NCBI GenBank assembly: GCA_963759295.1
Contig: CAVWYT010000011.1
Coordinates: 186,001 to 250,000 of the forward strand
Origin: WHSW01 sp963759295
Lineage (GTDB): Bacteria; Actinomycetota; Thermoleophilia; Solirubrobacterales; 70-9
DNA length: 64,000 bases
Reading direction: 5' to 3'
In this document: in pieces, positions 8,073 through 16,924 of the stretch
How the letters are laid out: each line of letters begins with the position of its first letter
Numbering within the stretch: the stretch's first letter is position 1
Program-made: the position numbers and the translations under genes
Notes under the pieces: model-generated
What the model was told of the DNA's origin: nothing
Database searches by the model: none
The model's input: the letters and a program-made list of their open reading frames with translations, nothing else

Positions 8073-9185
8073 ATGAACGGAGCGCCGACCGCCGCCGGGC
8101 TCGGCGCGGCGCTGCTGCTCACCGGTCTCGGCTTCGGAACCCCGTCGCTGACCCTCGCCGGGATCGGCCTCTTGGTGCTGGCGGTGACCTCGATCGTCTG
8201 GGTGGAGCTCGCCCGCCCCCGCCGGCTGGTGCGCGTGGGAGGCCCCTCGCGGGTGATCGAGGACGAGCCGTTCGAGGTCCGCATACGGGCAATCGGCGCC
8301 CGCGCCCGCCCGCCCGCCGGCGAGCTTTCCGACGACGCGCTTGAAGATCCGGTCGTCGTCGGTCCTCGATGGCGGGGAACGCACGCCGCCGAGGTGAAGA
8401 TCAGCGGTCGCGGGCGCCGCCGGCTGCGGCCCGCCCGGCTCGAGGTCCACGATCCGCTTCGCCTCCGCGTGCGCTCGGTCGAGAGCGAGCCGCCCGGTGA
8501 GCTGCTCGTGCTGCCGCGCATCCATCCGGTGATCGTCGGCGGCGCCGGCTCCGACTCCGGCGGCCTCGGCAACCGTTCCCGGGGAGGCGACGCGGCGGCC
8601 GCCGGCTATGCGGACGTGCTTAGGATCGAGCTCGAGGTCGACGGCCTGCGCGCCTATCGTCAGGGAAGTCCGGCATCGCGGATCCACTGGCCGGCGGTCG
8701 CCCGCACCGGCGAGCTCGTCGAGCGGCGCCTGATCGCCGGCGCCGACTCGGCCCCGCTCGTCGTCCTCGACAGCTCCCGGCCGGCGAGCGAGGAGCGGCT
8801 CGACGCCGCGGTGCGCGCCGCGGCCTCGCTGTGCATTCATCTCGCCCAGCGCGGGGGCTGCGCTGCGCTCTTGCCGGGCGATCGGCGGCCGACGACGATC
8901 GAGGCGGAGCTACGGGGCTGGCCGCATCTGCACGCCCGCTTCGCGCTCGCGGAGGCGGCGCCCGCACCCTCGCTCTCCACCGCCGGCCGCAGCGGGGCGA
9001 TCTTCTGGGTCACCGCGCGCGCTCGTCCAGCGCTTCCGGTCGCACTGCGAGGAGCCGGGCCGGCCGGCCGCTACCTCGTCGCGCCCGGCGGAACTGGACG
9101 CGGCCGGCCCGTCTTCGCCGTTGCCGGATGCGAGGGATTCGCTCTCGGCCAGCGCGCGGGCCGCCCCGCGGAGAGGGCCGCATGA
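8073..9185 (+). CDS. DUF58-domain membrane protein
   Basis: A 370-aa protein with two N-terminal membrane helices (about residues 5-45, GLGAALLLTGLGFG and LAGIGLLVLAVTS) followed by a beta-rich section and the DUF58 domain. The conserved core is seen as LRAYRQGSPASRIHWPAVAR (about 195-215), equivalent to the usual R-x-Y-x-x-G-D...I.W..SAR, and an Asp-containing strand LVVLDSSRP that begins the von Willebrand A-like part. Its end overlaps the next gene by 4 bases (ATGA), showing tight co-translation. The function of such MoxR-associated proteins is not settled. Confidence 0.82.
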   Translation: MNGAPTAAGLGAALLLTGLGFGTPSLTLAGIGLLVLAVTSIVWVELARPRRLVRVGGPSRVIEDEPFEVRIRAIGARARPPAGELSDDALEDPVVVGPRWRGTHAAEVKISGRGRRRLRPARLEVHDPLRLRVRSVESEPPGELLVLPRIHPVIVGGAGSDSGGLGNRSRGGDAAAAGYADVLRIELEVDGLRAYRQGSPASRIHWPAVARTGELVERRLIAGADSAPLVVLDSSRPASEERLDAAVRAAASLCIHLAQRGGCAALLPGDRRPTTIEAELRGWPHLHARFALAEAAPAPSLSTAGRSGAIFWVTARARPALPVALRGAGPAGRYLVAPGGTGRGRPVFAVAGCEGFALGQRAGRPAERAA

Positions 9186-11491
9186 GCGCCGCGGTCTCGG
9201 GCTCGGTCTCGATCCCGCGGCTCGCCGGTCCGTCGCGGGCCTCCGTGCCCGGCCGCGTCGCCAGCGCGCCGTCTCCGGTCCGGGAGCTGGCGCTGTTCGC
9301 CGCGCTCGGCGGGCTGGGGATCGCGCAATGGGCGAGGCTGCTCGGCGACCCGCCCGTCGACCGGCTGCTTGGGGCGCTCGCGATCGCCTGCGCGACCGGC
9401 GCGGCGCTGCTCTGGCTCGGACGACGCGAGCGCCGAGGCCGATCCGTGATCGCCTGGGCGGTGGCCGCGATCGGCGGCGGCTGCGCGGTCGTCGCGGTCG
9501 GACTTCCGGTACGGATGCTGGCCCCCGCGCAGTGGGCGGAGCTGGGGGAGAACCTGCGCTCGGGGCTCGCCGGCATTCAGAGCGCGAGCCTCCCCTACGA
9601 AGGCGCCGACGAGTGGCTGCGACTGACGCTGCTGCTCGGCGTCCCGGCGCTGCTCGGGCCCGCATCGGCGCTCGCCTTCTGGCCGTCGAGCCGGCGCGAC
9701 CCCTTGCGGGTCGCGGCCCTGGTTCCGCTGGTCGCGATCTTCGCGATCGCGGTCACCCTCGACGACCCGGGAGCCGAGCTGCTCTGGGGCGTCGCCCTGC
9801 TCGCCCTGGTCTGCGCGTGGTTGTGGATCGCGCGCCTGCGCCCGGCCGCGCGGCCGTCGGCATGGCTGACGGCCGCGCTCGCCGGGCTCGTGGCGCTGCC
9901 GCTCGCGGCCCGGGCCGCGTCGACGGAGCTGTTCGACTACCGAACCTGGGAGGTGTTCGCCAGCGACCGCGAGATCAGCTTCGACTGGGACCACCGCTAC
10001 GGGCCTCTGGAATGGCCCCGCGACGGGACGATCCTGATGACCGTGCGCTCGCCGAAGGCGCTCTACTGGAAGGCGAGCGTCCTCGATCGATTCGACGGCA
10101 TCGGCTGGCAACGCGCCGCCGGCGGAGACCCGCTCGCGGCCGCCGAGCGCGCCGCTCGCTACCGGCAGCCGAACGCGGACTTCTTCCACCGCCACCCGGA
10201 GTGGACCACCAGGGCTGACGTGGAGGTGAAGGCGTTGACCAGCCGCCTTGCGGTCGGCTTCGGCACGCCCACTTCGGTCGAGGGGATCGACGACGTGTCG
10301 ATGAGCGCCGACGGGACCCTGTCGCTCTCCGGTGAGCCGCTGAGCTCGGGCGCCGGCTACGGGGTGATCGGCTACTCCCCGCAGCCGACCGCGGATGAGC
10401 TTCGCGATGCCCCCGAGCACTATCCGCCGCGGCGCTTCGCGGGCACGACGCTGGTCGGGCTGTCGTCGGCCGCGGCCCCGACCGCCGCGATCGCGATGCC
10501 CCTCTGGGGTGAGCGCGACGCCGACGCGCGCGAGGCGGTGCTCGCCTCCCCCTACGCCGCGACCTACCGCCTCGCGCGCGCGCTGGTCGCGCACGCGCCC
10601 ACTCCCTACGACGCCGTGAGCGCGATCGAGGAGCATCTTCGCAACGGGGCGTACAAGTACACGCCGGACGTCGACCGCCACGCCTACCCGCTGGCGTCGT
10701 TCTTGTTCGACGACCGCGCCGGCTACTGCCAGCAGTTCGCCGGCTCGATGGCCCTGATGCTTCGCCTGGTCGGGATCCCCGCGCGGGTGGTCTCCGGGTT
10801 CGCGCCCGGCAGCTTCGACGCCGAGAGCGGGGTCTACGCGATCCGCGACCTCGACGCGCATGCGTGGGTCGAGGCCTATTTCCGCGGTATCGGCTGGGTG
10901 ACCTTCGACCCGACCCCGCCGGCTGCGCCCGCGTCGTCCCAGCAGCCGGGCGGCCAGCTCGCCGCCGAGGCGCAGGGTCGCAACCTGACGATCGGCAATC
11001 AGGACATCACCGGCAGGGGCTCGGCGAGGGATCCGAGCCAGCAGGCGGGCTCCCTTGGTGCGGGAGAGGGCGACGCAGGCAGTGCGGGTGGGTTGCCGTG
11101 GGCCGTGGCCGGCGTCGCTGCCCTGCTGGTCGCGGCGGCGGCCGCGATCTCCGCCTGGCGTCGTCGCCGGCGGCTGGTCGCCGGCGAGGCGACCGTCGCC
11201 CAGCTGGCCGAGCTGCGGCTCGCGCTCGAGCGCTGCGGCTGGCCACTGGCCGGCGACCTCACGCTGCTGCGGCTGGAGCGCCGCTTCGCGGGTCTCGGCC
11301 ACCGCGCGATCGCCGGCTACGCCGCCGCGCTGCGCGCGCATCTGTACTCGCCCGCCGCCCGGCCGCCGCCGGGCCCCGCGGACCGGCGTGCCCTGCGGCG
11401 GGCGATCTCCTCGGGCGGCGTCACCGGCCGGGTGCGAGCGCTGCTCGCGATCCCGCCGGGCGGCCCGGCGCCGCCCGCGAATGAACGCTGA
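9182..11491 (+). CDS. TgpA-like membrane protein with transglutaminase domain
   Basis: A 769-aa protein starting at ATG 9182, overlapping the DUF58 stop. About residues 35-250 hold several membrane helices (DUF3488 type). A periplasmic section follows, then a transglutaminase-like domain near 480-580 with an intact triad: Cys in AGYCQQFAGSMALML, His in LDAHAWVEAYF and Asp in VTFDPTPPAAP. A last membrane helix (WAVAGVAALLVAAAAAISAW) and a cytoplasmic DUF4129-like tail (LERCGWPLAGDLTLLRLERR) complete the usual layout. The MoxR-DUF58-transglutaminase trio is a widespread operon, often tied to envelope stress or peptide cross-linking, but the substrate is unknown. Confidence 0.88.
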   Translation: MSAAVSGSVSIPRLAGPSRASVPGRVASAPSPVRELALFAALGGLGIAQWARLLGDPPVDRLLGALAIACATGAALLWLGRRERRGRSVIAWAVAAIGGGCAVVAVGLPVRMLAPAQWAELGENLRSGLAGIQSASLPYEGADEWLRLTLLLGVPALLGPASALAFWPSSRRDPLRVAALVPLVAIFAIAVTLDDPGAELLWGVALLALVCAWLWIARLRPAARPSAWLTAALAGLVALPLAARAASTELFDYRTWEVFASDREISFDWDHRYGPLEWPRDGTILMTVRSPKALYWKASVLDRFDGIGWQRAAGGDPLAAAERAARYRQPNADFFHRHPEWTTRADVEVKALTSRLAVGFGTPTSVEGIDDVSMSADGTLSLSGEPLSSGAGYGVIGYSPQPTADELRDAPEHYPPRRFAGTTLVGLSSAAAPTAAIAMPLWGERDADAREAVLASPYAATYRLARALVAHAPTPYDAVSAIEEHLRNGAYKYTPDVDRHAYPLASFLFDDRAGYCQQFAGSMALMLRLVGIPARVVSGFAPGSFDAESGVYAIRDLDAHAWVEAYFRGIGWVTFDPTPPAAPASSQQPGGQLAAEAQGRNLTIGNQDITGRGSARDPSQQAGSLGAGEGDAGSAGGLPWAVAGVAALLVAAAAAISAWRRRRRLVAGEATVAQLAELRLALERCGWPLAGDLTLLRLERRFAGLGHRAIAGYAAALRAHLYSPAARPPPGPADRRALRRAISSGGVTGRVRALLAIPPGGPAPPANER

Positions 11492-11918
11492 CGGTGGCGC
11501 CGCCGCGCCGCGGCTCGGCGGCGTGCTCGAGACCTGCCTCTACCACGACGCCGGCGAGGCCGAGGCGGTCGAGCGCTTCTACACGCAGGTGCTCGGCCTG
11601 CCGGTCGTCTCGCGCTGGCCTGGCGGGATCGCGCTGCGTCTCGGGCACGGGGTCGTGCTGCTGTTCGCGCGCCAGGCGCTCGCCGAGCGCGAGGGCCCGA
11701 TCTCCGCTCACGGCACCGAGGGCCCCGGTCATCTCTGCCTGCTCGTCGGCGGCTCGGAGGAGTACGAGGCGTGGAAGCGCCACCTGCGCGTCGCCGGCGT
11801 CGAGGTCGCCCACGAGCACTCGTGGCGCGACGGCGTGCGGACGCTCTACTTCGCCGATCCGGCGGGCAACCTCTTGGAGATCGCCGAGGAGGACATCTGG
11901 CCGCCCGCCGGCGCATAG
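11481..11918 (+). CDS. Glyoxalase/bleomycin-resistance (VOC) family protein
   Basis: A 145-aa single VOC unit starting at ATG 11481, overlapping the transglutaminase gene by 11 bases. Two beta-alpha-beta-beta-beta modules are visible: LETCLYHDAGEAEAVERFYT then a second starting GPGHLCLLVGGSEEYEAWKR. Likely metal ligands are His in GHLCLLV and Glu in NLLEIAEED; DPAGNLLEI is the typical end strand. VOC proteins include glyoxalase I, dioxygenases and resistance proteins; nothing here selects one. Genomic position suggests it is carried by the same transcript as moxR. Confidence 0.8.
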   Translation: MNADGGAAAPRLGGVLETCLYHDAGEAEAVERFYTQVLGLPVVSRWPGGIALRLGHGVVLLFARQALAEREGPISAHGTEGPGHLCLLVGGSEEYEAWKRHLRVAGVEVAHEHSWRDGVRTLYFADPAGNLLEIAEEDIWPPAGA

Positions 11919-11928
11919 GCTGAGGCGA

Positions 11929-12975
11929 ATGTCGGCGGAGCGCATCCTTTCCGAGCGCGAGCTCAACCGGGCGCTGCTCGCCCGTCAGCTCCTGCTCGAG
12001 CGCGGCCGAATGGCGTTGCCGAAGGCGCTCGAGAGGGTCGGTGGAATCCAGGCGCAGTACGCGCCGGCGATGTATGTCGGGCTGTGGGCGCGGCTCGAGG
12101 GGTTCGAGCGCGACCGGCTCACCCGCGCGCTCGAGCGACGCGCGGTGGTCCAGGGGACGCTGATGCGGGCGACGATCCACCTCGTCTCTCCCCGCGACTG
12201 GTGGACGTTCTCGGCGGCGATCCGTCGCGACCGTCGCGAGGCGTGGCTGCGCGGCAGGCGAAACGATCCCAACGCCCGGCAGATGGCAGCCGCGGCCCAG
12301 CGCCTGGAGCGCCGCCTCGCCGAGAGCCCGCTGACCCGGGCCGAGCTGCAGGAGATCGTCGGCCTCGGGTCGCGCGGGACCAACGGCGCCAGCATCTGGC
12401 TCGACCTCGTCCGCGTCCCGCCCTCGGGGACCTGGGAGCGCCGGCGGGCTGACGTGTTCGCCGACGCGCGGCTGTGGATCGGGCCCGACCCGGAGCTCGA
12501 TGAGTCCGAGGCGCAGGTCGAGCTCGTGCGCAGCTACCTACGCGGGTTCGGACCGGCGCGGCCGAGTGAGATCGCCGACTGGGCGGGCATGGCGGGACGC
12601 ACGGTCGCCGCCGCGCTCGACCGGCTCGAGCTGCGTCGGTTCCGCGCCGAGGACGGAACCGAGCTCGTCGATCTTCCGCGCCAGCCGCTTCCGGATCGGG
12701 AGACGCCGGCACCTCCCCGCCTCCTGCCGGTCTGGGACGCGACGCTGCTCGTCCACGCCCGTCGCACCCAGGTCCTGCCCGAGCGGCACCGGTCGAAGGT
12801 GTTCAGCCCCAAGACCCCGCAGTCCGTACCCACCTTCCTTGTCGACGGTCGGGTGGCGGGGACCTGGCGCCACGAGAAGGGCCGGGTGAAGCTGGAGCCG
12901 TTCGAGCGCCTCGACGCCGGCGCCCGGCGCGAGCTCGAGGCCGAGGCCGAGGGCCTGGCAGAGCTTCATCGCTGA
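11929..12975 (+). CDS. Winged-helix DNA-binding protein (HTH_42 / YcaQ-AlkX-like)
   Basis: A 348-aa protein, start ATG 11929, 10 bases after the glyoxalase stop. The N-terminal section reads LARQLLLERGRMALPKALER and VGGIQAQYAPAMYVGLWARL, the hallmark of the HTH_42 family in which this first winged helix is followed by RATIHLVSPRDWW and further winged-helix repeats (TRAELQEIVGLG, RPSEIADWAGM). The C-terminal beta part (LLPVWDATLLVHARR, TFLVDGRVAGTWR) is also typical. Some relatives (AlkX, AlkZ/YcaQ) act as DNA glycosylases that unhook cross-links, and the QxQ motif of those enzymes corresponds to the GIQAQY seen here. Glycosylase activity is therefore plausible but not proven. Confidence 0.8.
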   Translation: MSAERILSERELNRALLARQLLLERGRMALPKALERVGGIQAQYAPAMYVGLWARLEGFERDRLTRALERRAVVQGTLMRATIHLVSPRDWWTFSAAIRRDRREAWLRGRRNDPNARQMAAAAQRLERRLAESPLTRAELQEIVGLGSRGTNGASIWLDLVRVPPSGTWERRRADVFADARLWIGPDPELDESEAQVELVRSYLRGFGPARPSEIADWAGMAGRTVAAALDRLELRRFRAEDGTELVDLPRQPLPDRETPAPPRLLPVWDATLLVHARRTQVLPERHRSKVFSPKTPQSVPTFLVDGRVAGTWRHEKGRVKLEPFERLDAGARRELEAEAEGLAELHR

Positions 12976-13017
12976 AGCCGACTGACTCTGCCCCGGCATG
13001 GCCAGCGGCGACAAAGA

Positions 13018-14091
13018 TCAGCCCGCGACCTTGAAGCTGTCCTTCGCCGGCGTGCGATCGACGTTCCCGGCGGAGTCCTTTGCCCGGACCTTGAACTTGT
13101 GTCTGCCCTCGTCGAGGCGCTTGACCTTCTTCGGCGAGGTGCAGGGCCTCCAAGGCCTGTTGTCGAGCGTGCATTCGAAGTTGGAGTTGGGCTCCGAGGA
13201 TCGGAATCTGAACCCGAGGCGCGTCTTATGGGTGCGCTCAGGCGCGCCCTTGGTGATCGTCGTCTGGGGCGGGTTGGTGTCGGCGGGCGGCGGCGGAGGC
13301 GGCGGCTCGAGGGTGCATGCCAGCGGCGGGTCAACCGCGCAGAATGCCGCCGCGATCGCAGCGTGGCCGGCGTCGTTGGGGTGGACCCTGTCGGCCATGA
13401 ACGCCTGCCCGTTGGCCTTGAACGCGGCAGACGGGTCGGCGACCGCAATGCCGAGCTTAGCCGCCTCTTGGTAGACGACGTCGTTGAGGCCGACGTCGGC
13501 GCCGGTGTCGGAGAGCCCGATTGCCAGGTTCGCACCGAGCTCGGCGAGGTCGAACTCGGCCTCGCTCGGCAGGCCGACGCCGGGGTTGTAATAGGCCATC
13601 ACCGCGAATCGCTCATCGCCTGGGTCGGCGGCGAGCGCCGCCTTCAGCTGGGCGAGGATCGAGGCGAGGCGGGCGCGATAGGGACAGGTGCTCGGATCGT
13701 CCCAGTTGGTCGTGCATTGCCCGGTCAGGTAGTCGTTGCCGCCGATGTCGATCGTCACCGCCTTCGTGTCCGAGGCCGCGTCGAGGTCGGCGAGCGCGGT
13801 GGCGAGCTGGCCTCCGTCCTCAAGCGACGTGCTCGTCGCCCCTGGCTGAGCGCGGTTGAGCAGCTCATCGGCGCCGAGTGTCGGCGTGTAGTTCACGAAC
13901 AGCCGGTTGACGTAGCCGAGGCTCCCCCCTCCGGCGGCGACCGAGTCGCCGAGCGCCACGTACGGATCGGCCCACGCCGGCGAGGCCCTGAGCGCGAGCG
14001 CGACCAGCGGCAATGACACGCATGCGATCAGCGACCGCACAGCGACAGCCGTCGGCAACGGCCGCACCCGCCTGCTGGACCGCTTGGTCAT
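13018..14091 (-). CDS. Secreted SGNH/GDSL hydrolase with C-terminal Ig-like repeat
   Basis: A 357-aa exported protein. ATG 14091 is preceded by an AGGAG at good spacing. Residues about 16-40 are a signal peptide ending in SPAWA. SGNH blocks: ALGDSVAAG (nucleophile Ser), the oxyanion Asn in IGGNDYLT, and DRVHPNDAGH with the catalytic Asp and His. A proline stretch links to an Ig-like repeat (FECTLDNRPWRPC, then FKVRAKDSAGNVD) that occurs widely in secreted proteins of Thermoleophilia. Likely a lipase or esterase acting outside the cell. Divergent from the SPW protein gene. Confidence 0.87.
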   Translation of the reverse strand: MTKRSSRRVRPLPTAVAVRSLIACVSLPLVALALRASPAWADPYVALGDSVAAGGGSLGYVNRLFVNYTPTLGADELLNRAQPGATSTSLEDGGQLATALADLDAASDTKAVTIDIGGNDYLTGQCTTNWDDPSTCPYRARLASILAQLKAALAADPGDERFAVMAYYNPGVGLPSEAEFDLAELGANLAIGLSDTGADVGLNDVVYQEAAKLGIAVADPSAAFKANGQAFMADRVHPNDAGHAAIAAAFCAVDPPLACTLEPPPPPPPADTNPPQTTITKGAPERTHKTRLGFRFRSSEPNSNFECTLDNRPWRPCTSPKKVKRLDEGRHKFKVRAKDSAGNVDRTPAKDSFKVAG

Positions 14092-14257
14092 GGCACATCT
14101 CCTGCCTTCTTCTCCAGTGTCCACGGTGCGGCTCACCCCGTCGTCGGTGTTCAACACCCGGCTCCCGGCAGTAGTGAGTGCGGATACGCGGGCTTCTCTC
14201 GACGTAGCCGGCCGCGTTCGAATGGTTAGGGCGCGCGAACGCGGGCAATCGACGGGG

Positions 14258-14668
14258 ATGACGCCCGAGGCGCCCGACAGAGGCCCGCTGATCGAGCAGA
14301 CCGATGAGCGCTCGGCGCGCGCCGACTGGCGCTCCTCGACGGTCGGTTCGATCCTGGTGACTCTGATCACCGGAATCTGGTTGGTGGTCTCGCCGGCGGT
14401 GATCAGCTACGACCGGCCCGCCATCCCGATCCTCTGGGGAGCGCTGATCGCGCTGCTCAGCCTCCTGCGCCTGCTTGCGAGCACGACCTCGCGCGCCCTG
14501 GCGCTGACCACGGCCGCGGCGGGGGCGCTCGCCGCAATCAGCGCCTTTCTCTCCGAGGAAGCGCCGGGCCCGACCGCGAACCTGGCGCTGTTCGGAGCCG
14601 CCGTCGTCGTTCTCGCGACGATCACAGTCGCGGTCGCCGCGGAGGGGTCGCGGCAGTCGCGTGCCTGA
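14258..14668 (+). CDS. SPW-repeat integral membrane protein
   Basis: A 136-aa protein with four predicted membrane helices. It resembles the SPW family, in which each repeat carries a Trp and an SPW-like motif in the membrane: here GIWLVVSPAVISYDRPAIPI, followed by WGALIALLSLLRLLAS. I use ATG 14258 (MTPEAPDRGPLIEQ); an in-frame ATG lies at 14222. The soluble N-terminus (about 30 residues) is polar. The function of the family is unknown. It is divergent from the SGNH hydrolase gene with 166 bases between the two starts. Confidence 0.6.
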   Translation: MTPEAPDRGPLIEQTDERSARADWRSSTVGSILVTLITGIWLVVSPAVISYDRPAIPILWGALIALLSLLRLLASTTSRALALTTAAAGALAAISAFLSEEAPGPTANLALFGAAVVVLATITVAVAAEGSRQSRA

Positions 14669-14796
14669 GAGGAATTGTGGCCGCGACTGCGTGTTACGCG
14701 GAACCCCGGCGACAAGCAGGCCCTCCAGTCGTACCCGTGGACTCGCGAAACCACCCGTGTCGGATAGCCGTGGATGTCTGCGGATGTCGCTCGATT

Positions 14797-14823
14797 TGGG
14801 CACCAGAACGTGCTTGGTGCCCA
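14797..14823. terminator. 9-bp perfect inverted repeat in a 301-base non-coding gap
   Basis: TGGGCACCA (14797-14805) and its exact reverse complement TGGTGCCCA (14815-14823) are separated by 9 bases. The gap 14669-14969 lies between two convergent genes, so a two-way terminator is the simplest reading. There is no T run. I see no other feature or plausible gene in this gap. Confidence 0.4.
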
Positions 14824-14969
14824 GTCCTCAAGCTCCGAACCCTGTTGGTCCACTCAGCCGCGAGACAAGGCACCTCGGTCCGACGCGCCAATCGCCGCCT
14901 GAGCGGCGGCGGCCCGGGCAACAAGGGTGCGTTGGTCGCGCGATCCGTCGGAGAACTCCTGGATCCATC

Positions 14970-15836
14970 TCATCGCATCGGCCCCGCTCCGGTCCGAGCC
15001 AGTAGCGCCTCAGCCCGTCTGCGACTCGCCTCGTCGATCATCTCGCCGTCGAGCATCACCGCGCCGTCCCTTGCGCCCGTGAGCGCGTCGAGGATCGCCT
15101 GCGCCCGCGCGACCTCCTCCGAGGTCGGGGAAAAGAGCTCGTTGAGCGGCTCGATCTGATCGGGATGAAGCGCCCACTTTCCATCGAAGCCGAACTCGCG
15201 CGCGCGCCGGGCGGAGGCGCGCAGCCCCTTGGTGTCGGCGATCTGGAGGTACGGGCCGTCGATTGCCTGAAGACCGGCCGCACGGGCGGCGACGAGTAGG
15301 GTGCCGCGGACGTAATCCCAGTGCGGTCCCTCCTCCGGCGAGGCAAAGCCGAGCGAAACGCTCATGTCAGCCGGGCCCAGGATCAGGGCCTCGAGGCGCG
15401 ACGACGCTGCGGCGATCTCGTTGACGTCGCGCAGCCCCTTGGCAGATTCGATCAGTGCCTGGAGGCCGAGCGGCCGCTCACGGCGGGCGGCGCGGGCAGC
15501 CTCGGAGAGCAGCGTCTCGGCCCAGTGGAGGTCGCCGGGGCTCTCGGCCTTGGGAACGATCACCGAGTCGAGCCGCTCGCCTCCCCTGGCGACCGCCCGG
15601 ACGTCCTCCTCGAACCAGGGTGTCGAGGTGCCGTTGACGCGGACGCTGACGGTGGCGGACGCCCATCGGCCGCGGCGCAGGGCCTCGGCGACGGCAGTCC
15701 GCGCCTCTTCCTTCTGCTCCGGTGGCACGGAGTCCTCGAGGTCGAGCACGACCTCGTCGGCAACCAGCTCCGGCGCCTTCTCGAGCTTCCGGGGCGGGCG
15801 AGCCGGTACGGAAAGACAGGAACGGCGGGGCCTCAT
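14970..15836 (-). CDS. mcl: CitE-like CoA-ester lyase (malyl-/methylmalyl-/citramalyl-CoA lyase type)
   Basis: A 288-aa HpcH/HpaI-CitE fold lyase from ATG 15836. It starts MRPRRSCLSVPARPPRKLEK, then DEVVLDLEDSVPPEQK with the metal-binding Glu/Asp, RVNGTSTPWFEEDV, VIVPKAESPGD, ALIESAKGL and the second metal site LILGPADMSVSLG; KWALHPDQIEPLNELFSP is the usual C-terminal CoA-side segment. Such enzymes split malyl-CoA, beta-methylmalyl-CoA or citramalyl-CoA. The divergent neighbours encode a mesaconyl-CoA hydratase-like and a CoA-transferase-like protein, which is why I favour a beta-methylmalyl-CoA/citramalyl-CoA role. Citrate lyase itself is unlikely because the other subunits are absent. Confidence 0.75.
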   Translation of the reverse strand: MRPRRSCLSVPARPPRKLEKAPELVADEVVLDLEDSVPPEQKEEARTAVAEALRRGRWASATVSVRVNGTSTPWFEEDVRAVARGGERLDSVIVPKAESPGDLHWAETLLSEAARAARRERPLGLQALIESAKGLRDVNEIAAASSRLEALILGPADMSVSLGFASPEEGPHWDYVRGTLLVAARAAGLQAIDGPYLQIADTKGLRASARRAREFGFDGKWALHPDQIEPLNELFSPTSEEVARAQAILDALTGARDGAVMLDGEMIDEASRRRAEALLARTGAGPMR

Positions 15837-15842
15837 CCGTTC

Positions 15843-15860
15843 CCGAGCATATGTGCTCGG
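15843..15860. promoter_or_regulatory. 18-bp palindrome between divergent lyase and hydratase genes
   Basis: CCGAGCA-TATG-TGCTCGG: 7-bp arms, exact, around a 4-base centre. It occupies the 63-base space between the start codons at 15836 (minus) and 15900 (plus), 6 bases from the lyase start. A symmetric site in such a short shared promoter region is a good operator candidate; a transcript hairpin is the other option. Confidence 0.5.
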
Positions 15861-15899
15861 CTAGGCTCACTTGCCTCAAACTCAATGAGGAGAGGCGTC

Positions 15900-16913
15900 G
15901 TGGAAGCGGGCTCGAGGGTCGCAGTGGGTGGCCCCTATTTCGAGGATCTGGAGCGGGGTCAGACCTTCGACGCGCCGGCGATGACGCTCACCTGGGGCCA
16001 TGCGGCGATCCACCAGGCGATCGCCGGCGACAGGATGCTGTTGCCGCTCGACGCCCCGTTGAGTCGAGAGGTGACGGGTTCCAAGGACGCGCTGGTCCAT
16101 CCGAACCTGGTGTGCGACGTGGCGATCGGGCAGTCCACCGTTCCGACGCAGCGAGTGCTCGGAAACCTCTTCTACCGGGGCCTCGTGCTGTTGCGCCAGG
16201 TCTTTCGCGGCGACACCCTGCGCACGAGAACCGAGATCGTCGCCCTGAAGCAGAACCGAGCACGCCGCGACGGGAGCGCCTCGGGGCTGGCTGTCCTGCG
16301 GATCCAGACACGCAACCAGCGCGACGAGCCGGTGCTCGACTTCTATCGCTGCCCGATGATTCCAATGCGAGATTCGGGTGTCGCCACCGGCCACGCCGAT
16401 GGCTTCGACGAGATCTCCGAGGAGCTCGACCCGAGCCGCGTACGGGCAGCGATTCCGCAATGGGACTACGAGGCGATGCGCTCTCGGGTCGCCGACCAGG
16501 CTGCGGCACCCGAGCCTGGGACCGTCTATGTGATCGAGGGTAGGGACACCGTGACGACCGCGCCGGAACTGGCGCGCGTCACGCTCAACCTTGCGATGAC
16601 GCACCGCGACGGCGGCGCGGGGATACACGGGCGCCGCCTCGTGTACGGAGGTCAGACGATTTCGATCGCCGCGGCGCACGCCGCCCGGGCCCTACCCGCG
16701 TTGGCGACGATCGTCGCATGGCGCAGCTGCGAGCACTCCGCACCCGTCTTCGAGGGGGATGTGCTCAGTACCGAGGTGACCGTGGTGGCGACGTCACAGT
16801 CGGAGCACGGCGCGACGCTCGCCGACCTGCGCGCCACCGTTCACGCCGACCGAGGAAGCGGCGAACCGCCCGAGCAGGTGCTCGACTGGGCCTTCGTCGG
16901 CGTCCTCGCCTGA
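15900..16913 (+). CDS. mch: MaoC-like mesaconyl-CoA hydratase (beta-methylmalyl-CoA dehydratase type)
   Basis: A 337-aa double hot-dog protein. I prefer GTG 15900 because AGGAG at 15888-15892 stands 7 bases before it; ATG 15885 is an in-frame alternative. It begins GGPYFEDLERGQTFDAPAMT, and has LGNLFYRGLVLLRQVFRGDT, RTEIVALKQNRARRDG and LDFYRCPMIPMRD, which align by eye with mesaconyl-CoA hydratase (Mch) of about 340 residues rather than short single-domain MaoC proteins. Mch interconverts beta-methylmalyl-CoA and mesaconyl-C1-CoA. The C-terminal half (NLAMTHRD, GGQTISIAAAHAARALP) is a second hot-dog. The CoA-transferase gene starts 11 bases downstream. Confidence 0.75.
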   Translation: MEAGSRVAVGGPYFEDLERGQTFDAPAMTLTWGHAAIHQAIAGDRMLLPLDAPLSREVTGSKDALVHPNLVCDVAIGQSTVPTQRVLGNLFYRGLVLLRQVFRGDTLRTRTEIVALKQNRARRDGSASGLAVLRIQTRNQRDEPVLDFYRCPMIPMRDSGVATGHADGFDEISEELDPSRVRAAIPQWDYEAMRSRVADQAAAPEPGTVYVIEGRDTVTTAPELARVTLNLAMTHRDGGAGIHGRRLVYGGQTISIAAAHAARALPALATIVAWRSCEHSAPVFEGDVLSTEVTVVATSQSEHGATLADLRATVHADRGSGEPPEQVLDWAFVGVLA

Positions 16914-16924
16914 TTGGAGATCCG

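Noticed and set aside
5849..8572. One 900-codon protein on the minus strand covering the SDR and the moxR region
   Set aside because: Only the last 246 codons are SDR; the rest is the antisense of moxR and DUF58 genes plus the non-coding gap.
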